Shown here piece after piece: positions 50,053 through 59,583 of a DNA stretch of 64,000 nt. This DNA is from Reyranella sp. (GTDB lineage Bacteria; Pseudomonadota; Alphaproteobacteria; Reyranellales; Reyranellaceae). The position numbers were made by a program, and so were the translations under genes. Each line of letters begins with the position of its first letter. The stretch's first letter is position 1. The notes beneath the pieces were generated by a model. That model saw only the letters and a list, made by a program, of their open reading frames with translations, did not search any database and had not been told where the DNA came from. The DNA lies in NCBI GenBank assembly GCA_019750135.1, contig JAIEOV010000018.1:62001-126000 (forward strand), in the 5' to 3' direction.

Positions 50053-51077
50053 ACGCAGCGCCAGGGCCGGATTTCGTCGTCCTGACAGGCTTCCTCGGAT
50101 CGGGCAAGACAACCCTGCTGCGCGACTTGCTCGGGCGTCCTGAGGGCGCCGACACCGCCGTGATCGTGAACGAAGCGGGCGAGATCGGCCTCGACGGGGC
50201 AATCCTGCGCGAAAGCAGTGCCGGCACGCCCATCGCCATGCTCTCGAACGGCTGCATCTGCTGCCAGGCCGGCAGCGACCTCTCCCACACGATCGAGGCA
50301 CTGCTCGCCGTCGAGCGCCCGGGTGCAACCGGCGCGCTGCGGCGGATCATCCTGGAGACCAGCGGTCTCTCGAAACCGGGACCGGTGCTGCGCCAACTCG
50401 CCGGCCTCGCAGTGCATCGCATGCGGGTGAGCGTGGTCGCCACCTTCGACGTCACCACAGGAGTGCAGCCCGCGGCGTTCGAGGAAGCGGCCGCGCAGTG
50501 GGCGGCGGCTCACCGCATTGTTGCTACCAAGACCGATGTCCTTCCCGACGGTGCGCTCGAACGGGCGAAGAGCGAGATTGCGGCGATAAATCCGCTTGCC
50601 GAGATCGTCGCGACGACGTCCCGTGACGCGGCCATCGTCGCGGCCTTCGCGCCGCTGACCAGCCCGGCCGCGATGCCGATCCCGCTGCGCGTTGCCGCGA
50701 CTTCCCATCCGCGCATCGCAGTGCGCCTTGCGCGACCGGCTGGTGCGCTGGCCTACGATGCTCTCGCTGCCTGGCTCGACAATCTCGCCGGCGCGCTGGG
50801 CGAGCGATTGCTGCGGCTGAAGGGACTGGTCCGCGTGGCTGAGAGCGAACGGCCGATCCTGGTGCAAAGCGTCGGCACGTCGTTCTCGGCGCCGCGTCCG
50901 TTCGGTGCGCCCGGGTCCGACATGCCGCTCTTCCTCGTCGTCATTGCCCGCGACCTCGGGGACGCCGAGCTCGATTCCGTCCAACCTCCGGGCCTCTTCG
51001 CATTCTCTTCCTGGACGGACCCAGTGACTGTCGGTCGTGCGGGATCGCTTCAATCCGCCGTTGTGGAATGGATGTAA
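50049..51077 (+). CDS. COG0523 metal-chaperone GTPase (CobW/YjiA-like)
   Basis: A 342-residue P-loop GTPase. Walker A is TGFLGSGKTTLLRDLLG (about residues 13-29), VIVNEAGEIGLDGA is the switch I-like block, and GCICCQAGSDL (about 73) is the metal-binding CxCC motif of the family. The C-terminal domain begins near residue 210. These GTPases deliver zinc, cobalt, iron or nickel to target enzymes. GTG 50049 overlaps the amidohydrolase stop in GTGA, which points to that enzyme as the client. It is inferred, not shown, which metal is moved. Confidence 0.88.
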   Translation: MNAAPGPDFVVLTGFLGSGKTTLLRDLLGRPEGADTAVIVNEAGEIGLDGAILRESSAGTPIAMLSNGCICCQAGSDLSHTIEALLAVERPGATGALRRIILETSGLSKPGPVLRQLAGLAVHRMRVSVVATFDVTTGVQPAAFEEAAAQWAAAHRIVATKTDVLPDGALERAKSEIAAINPLAEIVATTSRDAAIVAAFAPLTSPAAMPIPLRVAATSHPRIAVRLARPAGALAYDALAAWLDNLAGALGERLLRLKGLVRVAESERPILVQSVGTSFSAPRPFGAPGSDMPLFLVVIARDLGDAELDSVQPPGLFAFSSWTDPVTVGRAGSLQSAVVEWM

Positions 51078-51395
51078 ATGCCTGCGTAAGGAATTTCCAG
51101 ATTGGGCGACGCCGCTCGCGGTACGCCCGGGCGACCACCTGACGACGCTTGTCTACCGAAGCAGTGGGATCGTAGCCGAGAGATGATGCCGGGCCAGATC
51201 AATGGCTCATCGTCCACATGCCATCGTGCCGCCGTCGGAACCGTGCCGCCTTGACGCGCATCACCAGCGCCGGCACCGTCCGCCATTCTAGAACAAGCGG
51301 GTTGCTGATCTTCTCCTGGCGTAAGGAAAGCAGGTGCGATCGAAGATGTCCGCTGGCCACGACGGCGAATCCTGCTTTCGCACGCGGAGCACCGC
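51078..51395. other. Intergenic region without supported gene
   Basis: About 320 bases between the COG0523 gene and the convergent hybrid kinase. A 66-codon minus-strand frame (51199-51399) and overlapping plus-strand frames exist, but none has a recognisable domain, signal or ribosome-binding site. I see no repeat or clear terminator. Confidence 0.5.
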
Positions 51396-53924
51396 TCACC
51401 GAGCCGGCGATGGTTGCCTGCCATCCAGCGCATGCCGCACCGTCGCCGCCAGATCAGCCATCCGAAACGGCTTGCTCAACAGGATCACATCCGGATCGAC
51501 ATGGCCCTGCGGGGTGATGGCCTCCTCGGCGTAGCCAGACATGACGATGACCGGCATGGTGGGCCACCGACGTTTCGCCTCCTCGCCCAAAAGCTTACCG
51601 TTCATCGGGCCGGGCATGACCAGGTCGGTGAGGAGGAGGTCGTAGGGGGCAGCTACCAAGGCGGCTAGCCCGGCCGCGCCGTCGGGCGCCTCCTCCGTCG
51701 CATACCCCAAACGCTTGAGCTGGGCGACGATGGATCTGCGCACCCCCGTATCGTCCTCGACGACGAGAATCCTCTCGTTACCCTGGGCGACGCGCGGCCG
51801 TTGCGCCGGCGCCACCTCCTTTTGACGCGGCACGCTGCGCGGCAGGTAGAGCGTGATGCAGGTTCCGCGGCCAACCTCGCTGTCGATCCGAATATGGCCG
51901 CGTGACTGCTTGATGAAGCCGTAGACCATGCTGAGGCCGAGCCCGGTACCCTTCCCGACCGGCTTAGTGGTGAAAAACGGCTCGAACACATGGGCCAGCA
52001 CGGCCGGCGACATGCCGGTGCCGGTGTCGGTCAGGCTGAGCATCACGAAATCGCCGACGATACCATCGGCCCCCAGCGCGGCGCGATCTTCGTCGTGCGT
52101 TGCATTGCGTGTCTGGATGGTCAGGCGACCGCCGCCGGGCATGGCATCCCGGGCGTTGATGCCGAGATTGACGATCGCAGAATCCAGTTGCGCACGGTCG
52201 ATCTCGACTTCCCAGATGTCCCCTGCCAGGCTGAGCTCGAGCTCGATCTGTTCGCCGAGGGTGCGACGCAGCAGTCGCGCCATCGCGCCGGCCAGCTCGT
52301 TGATGTCGGTCGGCTGGGGCACGAGCGCCTGCTTGCGCGAGAAGGCGAGCAACTGGCGCGTCAGCGCGGCAGCGCGCAGGGTGGCATTGCCGATTGCTGC
52401 GACCTGCGCCTGCAGCTCAGGGGCGAGACGGTCATCGTCCTCCAGGTTCTCTGCATTCGCCAGGATGACCATGAGGATGTTGTTGAAGTCGTGCGCCACG
52501 CCGCCGGTGAGCTGACCGACCGCCTCCATCTTCTGAGCCTGGCGCAGCTGCTGCTCGGTGCGCTCGTACTCCGTCATGTCGCGACCCATGAAGTAGTAGA
52601 GCCGATCGGGTTCCGACCACACCGCCATCCAGTCCAGCGGCACCACGTGGCCCTGCCTGTGAACGTATCGGCAACGGAAGTGGCGGATGGCGTGGCCGCG
52701 GCGGGCGGCGCGCAATTCCTCGCGCGTGGCGTCGAGATCGTCGGGAAAGACGACCAACGTGCCCGACTGGCCGATCATCTCGTCCGGCCGGTAGCCCAGC
52801 ACCTTGGTCACGCTGGGACTGGCGCGCACGAACTTGCCTTGGCCATCGGTCACCAGGATCACGTCCTGGGAGGTCTCGAAGATGCGCTGCGTCTGATGCT
52901 CGGCCAGCCGCCGCTCGGCCACCTCGCGGCGCAGGTCGTCCGCCTGGCGTCGCAGCTCGGCGGCGAGGCTGCCGTTCTCGTAGATGCGGCCGACCTGGGC
53001 GGCGAAGATGCCCAGGATCTGCTCGTCCTCGGGCGTGAAGGCGGGGAGGCCGAGCTTGCCGCCGACGGCGATCCAGCCATAGACGTTCTGCAGCGAGCGG
53101 ATCGGCGCGACGGTCAGCGAATCGACCGGTGGATGCTCGCTCGGCAGTCCGGACATGGCTTCCTCGCCGTCGCCGGCCGCGCGGCGCAGGGTGCGCGGAT
53201 CGGCGATCATATCGGCGAAGGCGCCGTCGCGCTTCAGCGCGGCGGCTACCCCGGCGGCAACGGCTTCCGTCATACCGCTCGTCGTCACATAGCTTATGGT
53301 CCCGCTGCCGGCGAGACCGACGGCGACAACGGCATGGCGGGCGGCGAGGAGGTCGCGCGCCGCCCGGCAGAAACCTGCGAGTAGAGTGGCGGGGTCGCGC
53401 TCCGAGGCGAGCTGCACGTTGATTTCGAGCAAGGCCTGCATGCGCGCGGCCTGGGTCAGCAGCTCGTCGGTCATGGCTACGAGCTTGGCGTTGACTACCT
53501 GGAGATGCTGGCGATCGAACTGCTGCTGCGGCGGCTGCGCCGCGGCAGGCGCGCGCGCGGCCGACAGGACCTGGTCGACCGCCTCGAGCACCACCTCGGG
53601 ATCGGTCGGCTTGGTCAGCACGCGCGCGACGCCGCAGGCCTCCGCGAGCTGGCGGGCCTCGCGCTGGTTGTAGTGCGCGGTGAAGTAGATGACGGGAACG
53701 TCTGCGGTCTGGGGCGCCTCGCGCATGCGGCGCACCAGTTCATAGCCGTCCATGGTCGGCATCAGGATGTCGCTGACGACCAGGTCGACGGCGGTGGTGG
53801 CGAGCAGGGTCAGCGCCTCAGCGCCATCGGCCGCCTGCAGAACGCGATGACCGCGATAGGCCAGCAAGGTCGACAGGAAGTCGAGGTTGGCCGGACGATC
53901 GTCGACGGCGAGGATGGTGGCCAT
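51396..53924 (-). CDS. Hybrid histidine kinase REC-GAF-PAS-HK-REC
   Basis: An 842-residue cytoplasmic signalling protein without membrane segments. Order: receiver (1-125, ATILAVDDRPANLDFLSTLL, phospho-Asp in DLVVSDILMPTMDG); GAF (about 170-320, starting ALLEINVQLASERDPATLLA); PAS (about 365-470, FETSQDVILVTDGQGKFVRA); HisKA with phospho-His near 476 in GGVAHDFNNILMVILAN; HATPase with NLGINARDAMPGGGRL and GKGTGLGLSMVYGF; final receiver (ILVVEDDTGVRRSIVAQLKR, Asp in LLLTDLVMPGPMNG). It starts 4 bases after the stop of the single receiver gene. Signals enter by cytoplasmic GAF/PAS and possibly through the first receiver. Confidence 0.88.
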   Translation of the reverse strand: MATILAVDDRPANLDFLSTLLAYRGHRVLQAADGAEALTLLATTAVDLVVSDILMPTMDGYELVRRMREAPQTADVPVIYFTAHYNQREARQLAEACGVARVLTKPTDPEVVLEAVDQVLSAARAPAAAQPPQQQFDRQHLQVVNAKLVAMTDELLTQAARMQALLEINVQLASERDPATLLAGFCRAARDLLAARHAVVAVGLAGSGTISYVTTSGMTEAVAAGVAAALKRDGAFADMIADPRTLRRAAGDGEEAMSGLPSEHPPVDSLTVAPIRSLQNVYGWIAVGGKLGLPAFTPEDEQILGIFAAQVGRIYENGSLAAELRRQADDLRREVAERRLAEHQTQRIFETSQDVILVTDGQGKFVRASPSVTKVLGYRPDEMIGQSGTLVVFPDDLDATREELRAARRGHAIRHFRCRYVHRQGHVVPLDWMAVWSEPDRLYYFMGRDMTEYERTEQQLRQAQKMEAVGQLTGGVAHDFNNILMVILANAENLEDDDRLAPELQAQVAAIGNATLRAAALTRQLLAFSRKQALVPQPTDINELAGAMARLLRRTLGEQIELELSLAGDIWEVEIDRAQLDSAIVNLGINARDAMPGGGRLTIQTRNATHDEDRAALGADGIVGDFVMLSLTDTGTGMSPAVLAHVFEPFFTTKPVGKGTGLGLSMVYGFIKQSRGHIRIDSEVGRGTCITLYLPRSVPRQKEVAPAQRPRVAQGNERILVVEDDTGVRRSIVAQLKRLGYATEEAPDGAAGLAALVAAPYDLLLTDLVMPGPMNGKLLGEEAKRRWPTMPVIVMSGYAEEAITPQGHVDPDVILLSKPFRMADLAATVRHALDGRQPSPAR

Positions 53925-53928
53925 GCGC

Positions 53929-54330
53929 CTAGTCCCTGGCCGCGCCGCGGCCCACGCGCAGGGCCGGGGGCAGGAAGCGGTCGAGCTGCTCGACGAAAGT
54001 CTCGGGCACGATGGGCTTGCTGATATAGTCGTCGAAGCCAGCCCCCAGGATCGTTTCTCGGTCGCCGACCATGGAGAAAGCAGTGACGGCAACCAGCGGT
54101 ATGGCGGCGAGTTCGGGATTGTCGGACAGGCGTCGGGCGACGCCATAACCGTCGAGACGCGGCAGCTGCACGTCGCAGGCGATCAGGTCGGGTCGCTCGG
54201 CGGCCGCCAGTGCGACGCCGTCTAGGCCGTTGTCGGCACGCAGGACGGTGTGGCCGAAGGCGCTCAGGAGATAAGTCATCAGCTCCATGGTGTTGGGATC
54301 ATCCTCGATCACCAGAATTCGCGCCGGCAT
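53929..54330 (-). CDS. Single-domain response regulator
   Basis: A 133-residue stand-alone receiver of the CheY/DivK type. Acidic pocket residues are in ILVIEDDPNTMELMTYLL, the phospho-Asp is in LIACDVQLPRLDG, the Thr is in LVAVTAFSMVGD, and the Lys is in YISKPI. No output domain follows. It is between the two kinases with 4-base gaps, so it is probably a shared phospho-relay partner of both. Confidence 0.9.
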   Translation of the reverse strand: MPARILVIEDDPNTMELMTYLLSAFGHTVLRADNGLDGVALAAAERPDLIACDVQLPRLDGYGVARRLSDNPELAAIPLVAVTAFSMVGDRETILGAGFDDYISKPIVPETFVEQLDRFLPPALRVGRGAARD

Positions 54331-54334
54331 GCCT

Positions 54335-56191
54335 TCAGCCCTCCGGCAGGCTGAGTGTGAAGATGCTGCCTTGGCCCGGAGCGCTGTGGAAGGCGATGCG
54401 CCCGCCCATCAGCTCGGCCAGCTTCTGACTAAGATGAAGGCCGAGGCCTGTGCCTTCGCGCTTGGGCGCGCCGTTGGCGCCGACACGCGAGAAAGCCTCA
54501 AATAGGCGTGGCGCGTCGGCCTCCTGGATGCCGACGCCCTGGTCGGAGACGGAGAACTCGACGCGGGTTGCGCCGTCCGTCGCGCCATCCAACCTGGCCC
54601 TGGCCACGGCGAGCTCCACTGTGCCGCGGTCGGAGAATTTGATGGCGTTGGCGGTGAGGTTGAGAATGATCTGGCTGAGCGCCCGTCGGTCGGCCTGGAC
54701 GATCAGAGGCGGCTGCCGTCGCCTGACGATGAAGTCCAGCCCCTTGGCCTCGGCTTGAGGCCGCAAGGTGGTGGCCACGTCGTCGATGATCTCGCCGCAG
54801 TCGATTGGCTCGCGCGCCAGTTCGACCTTGCCGGCATCGATCTTGGCGAGGTCGAGGAGGTCGTTGATCAACGACAGAAGATGGCCGGCGCTGGTGCGGA
54901 CGATCCTGAGCTGGCGCTCCTGCTCGGCAGTCAGCGGGCCGGGCAGCTTCATCAGCAGGGTGCCGGTGAAGCCGATGACGGCATTGAGCGGCGTGCGCAG
55001 CTCATGGCTCATGGTGGCGAGGAAACGGTCTTTGGCCTGGATGGCAGCCGCAAGCTCGACGTTCTTGTCCTGCAGCGCCGTCTCGAAGCGCTTGCGCTCG
55101 GTGATGTCGCGAATCGCGCTCAGCGCCAGCATGCCGTCCTCGGTCTCGATCGGGCTGAGGCTGATCTCGACAGGGAACTCCGTGCCGTCGCGGCGTCGGC
55201 CGTACAGCTCGATCCCGGCTCCCATGGGACGCACCCTAGGATCCGAAAAGAATCGGCTACGATGGCCGGGATGGCGGCTGCGGAAGCGCTCGGGCATCAG
55301 CGCCTCGATCGGCTTGCCCAGCAGCTCGGCGCGTTCGTAGCCGAAGACCTGCTCGGTCTGGGAATTCACCAGCACGATGTCGCCGTTGCGGTCGACGATC
55401 ACCATGGCGTCGGGTGCCGATTCCAGCAGCGCACGAAATTTGTCCTCGGCCTTGCGACGGTCAGCGATGCCGCGAATCGCCGTCATTACCAGCATGCCCT
55501 CGTCGGTGCTGAGCGGGCTCAGGCTTATCTCGACAGGGAACTCCGTGCCGTCGGCACGCCGGCCGCGCAACTCGAGGCCGGCGCCCATGGTACGTACGCG
55601 CGGCTGCGCGAAATAGCCCGAGCGGTGAGCGACATGGGCATCTCGCAGATGCTGCGGCAGCAGAGTCTCGACCGAAGCACCCAGCAGGCCGTCAACGGAA
55701 TAGCCGAACAGCGTCTCGGCATGGCGGTTGACCAGCACGATACGGCCGGTCGCGTCGGCCATGATGATGGCATCGGGCATTGATTCAATCAGGTTGCCGA
55801 AGCGGCCGCGCAGCAAGGTGGTGCTGCGCATGATCTTGCGCGGCGTGACGTCGCGCTCCGTCGACAGCACGATGGTCTCGCCGGTTTCCTGCCAGGGCGC
55901 GGGCGCCAGGGTCGCCTCGACATAGATCAAGGACCCGTCCTTGCGCCGCCGCACCAGCTCATGCGTCGCCGTGCGTCCGGAATCGATGACTGAGCGCAAC
56001 ACGTCGTGGTGGCCTTCGGCGCCTTGCGGCAGCACCAGCAGCGCGAAGTTGCATCCCAAGGCTTCAGCCTGGGAGTAGCCGAACATGGCTTCAGCGCTGC
56101 CCGCCCAGATCACGACGGTGCCGCTCCGGTCGAGCCCGATTAGCGCATCGGCCATATACCGAAGGAGGCTGCTGGCAAAACCTGCAGACAT
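54335..56191 (-). CDS. Multi-PAS histidine kinase
   Basis: A 618-residue cytoplasmic histidine kinase with three PAS domains (about residues 10-115, 130-240 and 255-370), a HisKA domain ([20 protein letters not shown], phospho-His near 390) and a HATPase ([36 protein letters not shown]). PAS2 and PAS3 are near copies: both contain [17 protein letters not shown] followed by ISLSP. This indicates a recent internal duplication. No receiver is fused; the receiver gene follows after 4 bases. It is first in the three-gene cluster and may sense redox or light state through PAS (unknown). Confidence 0.88.
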   Translation of the reverse strand: MSAGFASSLLRYMADALIGLDRSGTVVIWAGSAEAMFGYSQAEALGCNFALLVLPQGAEGHHDVLRSVIDSGRTATHELVRRRKDGSLIYVEATLAPAPWQETGETIVLSTERDVTPRKIMRSTTLLRGRFGNLIESMPDAIIMADATGRIVLVNRHAETLFGYSVDGLLGASVETLLPQHLRDAHVAHRSGYFAQPRVRTMGAGLELRGRRADGTEFPVEISLSPLSTDEGMLVMTAIRGIADRRKAEDKFRALLESAPDAMVIVDRNGDIVLVNSQTEQVFGYERAELLGKPIEALMPERFRSRHPGHRSRFFSDPRVRPMGAGIELYGRRRDGTEFPVEISLSPIETEDGMLALSAIRDITERKRFETALQDKNVELAAAIQAKDRFLATMSHELRTPLNAVIGFTGTLLMKLPGPLTAEQERQLRIVRTSAGHLLSLINDLLDLAKIDAGKVELAREPIDCGEIIDDVATTLRPQAEAKGLDFIVRRRQPPLIVQADRRALSQIILNLTANAIKFSDRGTVELAVARARLDGATDGATRVEFSVSDQGVGIQEADAPRLFEAFSRVGANGAPKREGTGLGLHLSQKLAELMGGRIAFHSAPGQGSIFTLSLPEG

Positions 56192-56516
56192 TGACGCACC
56201 TATGACAGTGACGTACTCGCCGACGCTTACGCTGCTCGTAGATGGATTGGCTCGGTGACTCCCTGTAGCGCTCTTTGCGGCGCCCGCGCGTAACGTTCCA
56301 CAGGTTTGGGTTGCAATGCAAGCGTGAGGGAGATGACTTCCCAGCGAGTCACCGCTGATGAATCGTGATGCAACCTCGTCTGAATGGCGCCGGCGGTGCG
56401 CCTTGTCTTGGTTTCGCTGATAGCCCTGCGGTGTGACAGCGCTCGCGCGCCGGATTTCGGGGGTAAAGGCTAGGCTCAGCCGCGAAAGAACGGCGCGCGA
56501 CCCCGACGGTCATCCT
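56192..56516. other. Intergenic region between kinase cluster and secretion operon
   Basis: 325 bases between the kinase start and the end of the HlyD adaptor gene, both on the minus strand. No gene is supported. It should contain the promoter of the kinase cluster and the terminator of the exopolysaccharide/secretion operon, but I see no convincing hairpin with a T-run. Confidence 0.5.
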
Positions 56517-57857
56517 TCACCGCTCCTTGAATGTCGTCGCGAGCTGGTCGCGCAACGGCTTGACCAGATAGGACAGGATCGTCCGGTCGCCGGTCCCGAG
56601 GTGGACCTCAGCCGGCATGCCTGGCAACAGTGCAAGTTTGCCGAGCTTGGCACGGCTCTCGGCCGACAGCGTGATGCGCACGACGTAGTAGTCCTGGCCC
56701 GCCGGTGACGCCTGCGTGCGAGACTGGGCGTCGCGCACAATGTCCGCCGAGACGCGCTGCACTGTGCCCTCGACCTCGGGCGTGGTGCGCTGGTTGAAGG
56801 CGGGAAAACGCACCAGCGCCGTCTGCCCAGGGTGCACCGCATCGACGTCGTTTGCCGCCAGCCGCGCCTCGATCACCAGCTCGTCGTCCTGCGGTACGAT
56901 CTCCATCAGGGTCTCGCCCGTCGCCACGACGCCACCCACCGTATGGGCGGTGAGTTGGTGCACGACGCCCGATTGCGGCGCGCGCAGCTCGACTCGGCGA
57001 AGCTGGTCGTCGGCAGCGATGCGCCGCTCGGTGAGCTCGGCCAGCTTGGCCTGCAACTCGCGCAGGTCGCGCATGGTCTCGGCCCGCAGGTCCTGGTCGA
57101 TCTGGTCGACCTGCAGACGGATCTCGGCGATACGGCCCCGTGCCTGCGCCGCCTGGGCGACGAGCTGGCCTTCCTCGCCGGCCAGGCGGGCCGCGTCGCG
57201 CTGGATCGCCGTGTACTTGGTCACGGGATAGAGGTTCTTCTCCCACAGCACCTTGGAGCCTTCAAGCTCGCGGCCGACGAAGCCGAGCTCGCGGACCTTC
57301 GCCTCTTTCTGCTGGCCAAGACCGTCGATCTCCTGCTCGAGCTGCGCCATGCGTTCCGCGAGCTGCGCCTTCTGGCCAGCCCGCGCGTCGCGCCGGGATT
57401 CGAACAGGCGGCGCTCGGAAGCCAGCAGGTCCTTGATCTCCGGCTCTTCGCCGCGTGGGGCGAGCGCCGGAGGCAGGCCGAAGCCTTGCTCGCCGTCGCG
57501 CTCGGCCTTGAGCCGCGCCTGCCGGATTTCCAGCTCGTCGATCTGGCGCACCAGCACCATCAGGTTGGCGCGCGTCATGGTGTCGTCGAGGGTGATCACG
57601 ATGTCTCCTTCGCGGACCGTGGCGCCTTCCTTGACGTGGATGCGGCCGACGATGCCGCCCGTCGGATGCTGAACCTTCTTGGCCGAGCCCTCGACCACGA
57701 TGCTGCCGCGGGCCAGCACGGCGCCGGCGATCTCGACGATGGTGGCGGCGCTACCCAGGCCGAGCACGGCCACGGCGCAGGCCAGCAGGCCGGCGCGCAG
57801 GGGAGAGGCAATGCCGTCGGGTTCGGCGGGGACAAGACGTGAAAGCATGGTTGTCAT
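56517..57857 (-). CDS. Type I secretion membrane-fusion protein (HlyD/PrtE family)
   Basis: A 446-residue adaptor. One N-terminal membrane helix (LLACAVAVLGLGSAATIVEI) precedes the lipoyl strands GSIVVEGSAKKVQHPTGGIV and GRIHVKEGATVREGDIVITL. A long coiled-coil hairpin follows (about 85-290, ELEIRQARLKAERD, LAELTERRIAADDQL). The second half-motif is VELRAPQSGVVHQLTAHTVG and the C-terminus carries the barrel PGMPAEVHLGTGDRTILSYL. The NDVDAVHPGQTALVRFPAFN block is typical of the PrtE/HlyD type I secretion family. It follows the ABC gene after 10 bases and is the last gene of the operon; no TolC-like gene is in the window. Confidence 0.9.
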   Translation of the reverse strand: MTTMLSRLVPAEPDGIASPLRAGLLACAVAVLGLGSAATIVEIAGAVLARGSIVVEGSAKKVQHPTGGIVGRIHVKEGATVREGDIVITLDDTMTRANLMVLVRQIDELEIRQARLKAERDGEQGFGLPPALAPRGEEPEIKDLLASERRLFESRRDARAGQKAQLAERMAQLEQEIDGLGQQKEAKVRELGFVGRELEGSKVLWEKNLYPVTKYTAIQRDAARLAGEEGQLVAQAAQARGRIAEIRLQVDQIDQDLRAETMRDLRELQAKLAELTERRIAADDQLRRVELRAPQSGVVHQLTAHTVGGVVATGETLMEIVPQDDELVIEARLAANDVDAVHPGQTALVRFPAFNQRTTPEVEGTVQRVSADIVRDAQSRTQASPAGQDYYVVRITLSAESRAKLGKLALLPGMPAEVHLGTGDRTILSYLVKPLRDQLATTFKER

Positions 57858-57867
57858 CCGTTTGCGG

Positions 57868-59583
57868 TTAGCGGCTGACCACGGCGAGCGCCGGGGCCGG
57901 ACTTGTCTGGGTGGTCTGGGAGAGGACGCGATCGCGCGGGCCGAAGGCGCGCACGCGACCTTCGTTCAGCACGAGAAGCTTGTTGAGGTTGGCGATCGCC
58001 GAGGGCCGGTGGGCGATCACCACAACGATGGCGCCGCGCTGTCGGGCTCCGGCGATCGCCTCGCTAAGCGCTGCCTCGCCCGCCGCGTCGAGGCTGGCGT
58101 TGGGCTCGTCGAGCACGACCAGGAACGGGTTGCCGTAGAGCGCGCGGGCAAGCGCCAAGCGTTGCCGCTGACCGGCCGACAGCATCGCTCCGGCAGGACC
58201 GACTCGGGTGTCATAGCCCTGCGGCAGCGCGACGATCATGTCGTGACAACCTGCGGCCCGGGCGGCGGCAATCACCGCACCGGAGGCGGGTTTGTCGGCA
58301 AGACGGGCGATGTTCTCGGCCACTGTCCCGTCGAAGATCTCGACGTCCTGCGGCAAGTAGCCGATGTGCGGGCCGAGGCTCTCCGGCCGCCACTGGTCGA
58401 GCGTCGCACCGTCGAGGCGGACTGCGCCGTGGCGCGCGCCGAATACGCCAACCAGCGCACGCGCCAGCGTCGACTTGCCTGAGGCGGAGGGACCGATGAC
58501 GCCGAGTCCGTCGCCGGCCTCGAGGGCGAAGGAGATGCCCTGCAGCGTCGCGCGCTCGGCGCCCGGCGGCACGACGACCAGGGCCTCGACGTCAAGCCGC
58601 GCGCTCGGGGCGGGCAGCTCAGTTTCCGGCGCGACCGACGTCGTCGCCATGACGGCGGTGAGCCGCCGCCAGGCTTGGCGGGCCGCAACCAGGCTGCGCC
58701 ACTGCGTGATTGCTGTCTCGACAGGCGCCAGCGCGCGGCCGGTAACGATGGAGGCCGCGATCATGATGCCGCCGGTCGCCTCGCCGCGCAGCACCACCCA
58801 GGCGCCGAGGCCGAGCATCAGCGACTGCAGGGCCATGCGGAAGACCCGCGAGAAGGTGGCCAGCGCGCCCGGCGCCTCGACGGCGCGGATAAGGTCCGCA
58901 AGGTGGCTTTCACTGGCCTCGGCCCAGCGCCGGCCGATCGCGGGCGCAAGCCCCAGCGCTCGCACCACCTCGGCGTTGCGACGGGCAAAGTCGACCAAAG
59001 CGAGCCGATGGCCGGCGCTGTTGGTGAGTGCCTCGGTGGGCGCGCGCGAGCGCCGTTCGGCGAGAAGCGCAGTGGCGACCATGATTGCCGCTCCCGCGAC
59101 CGCCAGCAGGCCGAACCAGGGATGCAGCAGGAAGATCAGCAGCAGGTAGATCGGCAGCCAGGGCGCATCGAGCAACGCGACCAGGGCTGGGCCGGCGGCG
59201 ACGGCCCGCACCTGGTCGAGGTCACGCACGGCGCGTGGGCCCTCGCCGGGCCGGCCGAGCAGCGGCGCGCGCAGCACCACGGCAAGCACGTCGTCACGCA
59301 GCCGGCGATCGATACGGGTGCCCAGGCGCACCAGGACGCGGCTGCGAAAGACATCGAGCACGCCATACAGGCCGTAGAGGCCGAGCATGAGGAGCGTGAG
59401 CGCCAGCAGCGTCGAGCCCGAATGGGCGCCGAGCACACGATCGTAGACCTGCAGCATGTAGAACGAGCCGGTCAGCGCCAGCAGGTTCACCACGCCGCTC
59501 ATGATGCCGAGACCCGGCAGCGCGTCGCGCGACCAGACGAGCGCCGCACGCGGCAGGGACAGGGAGGAGGCAGTCATGATCAT
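57868..59583 (-). CDS. Type I secretion ABC transporter (PrtD-like)
   Basis: A 571-residue fused membrane-ATPase. It has no C39 peptidase domain. The membrane part (to about residue 310) begins with GVVNLLALTGSFYMLQVYDR, as in PrtD and Azotobacter EexD. The ATPase has Walker A VIGPSASGKSTLARALVG, the signature MLSAGQRQRLALARAL, Walker B PFLVVLDEPNASLD and the switch His in VVVIAHRPSAI. Such transporters export RTX-type enzymes with C-terminal signals. The start at 59583 overlaps the stop of the AlgL-like gene in ATGA; ATG 59577 is an alternative. Coupling to an alginate-like operon suggests it secretes polymer-modifying enzymes. Confidence 0.9.
   Translation of the reverse strand: MIMTASSLSLPRAALVWSRDALPGLGIMSGVVNLLALTGSFYMLQVYDRVLGAHSGSTLLALTLLMLGLYGLYGVLDVFRSRVLVRLGTRIDRRLRDDVLAVVLRAPLLGRPGEGPRAVRDLDQVRAVAAGPALVALLDAPWLPIYLLLIFLLHPWFGLLAVAGAAIMVATALLAERRSRAPTEALTNSAGHRLALVDFARRNAEVVRALGLAPAIGRRWAEASESHLADLIRAVEAPGALATFSRVFRMALQSLMLGLGAWVVLRGEATGGIMIAASIVTGRALAPVETAITQWRSLVAARQAWRRLTAVMATTSVAPETELPAPSARLDVEALVVVPPGAERATLQGISFALEAGDGLGVIGPSASGKSTLARALVGVFGARHGAVRLDGATLDQWRPESLGPHIGYLPQDVEIFDGTVAENIARLADKPASGAVIAAARAAGCHDMIVALPQGYDTRVGPAGAMLSAGQRQRLALARALYGNPFLVVLDEPNASLDAAGEAALSEAIAGARQRGAIVVVIAHRPSAIANLNKLLVLNEGRVRAFGPRDRVLSQTTQTSPAPALAVVSR

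Noticed and set aside
51199..51399. 66-codon minus-strand frame after the hybrid kinase
   Set aside because: No domain, no clear ribosome-binding site and overlaps other equally long frames; kept only as intergenic.
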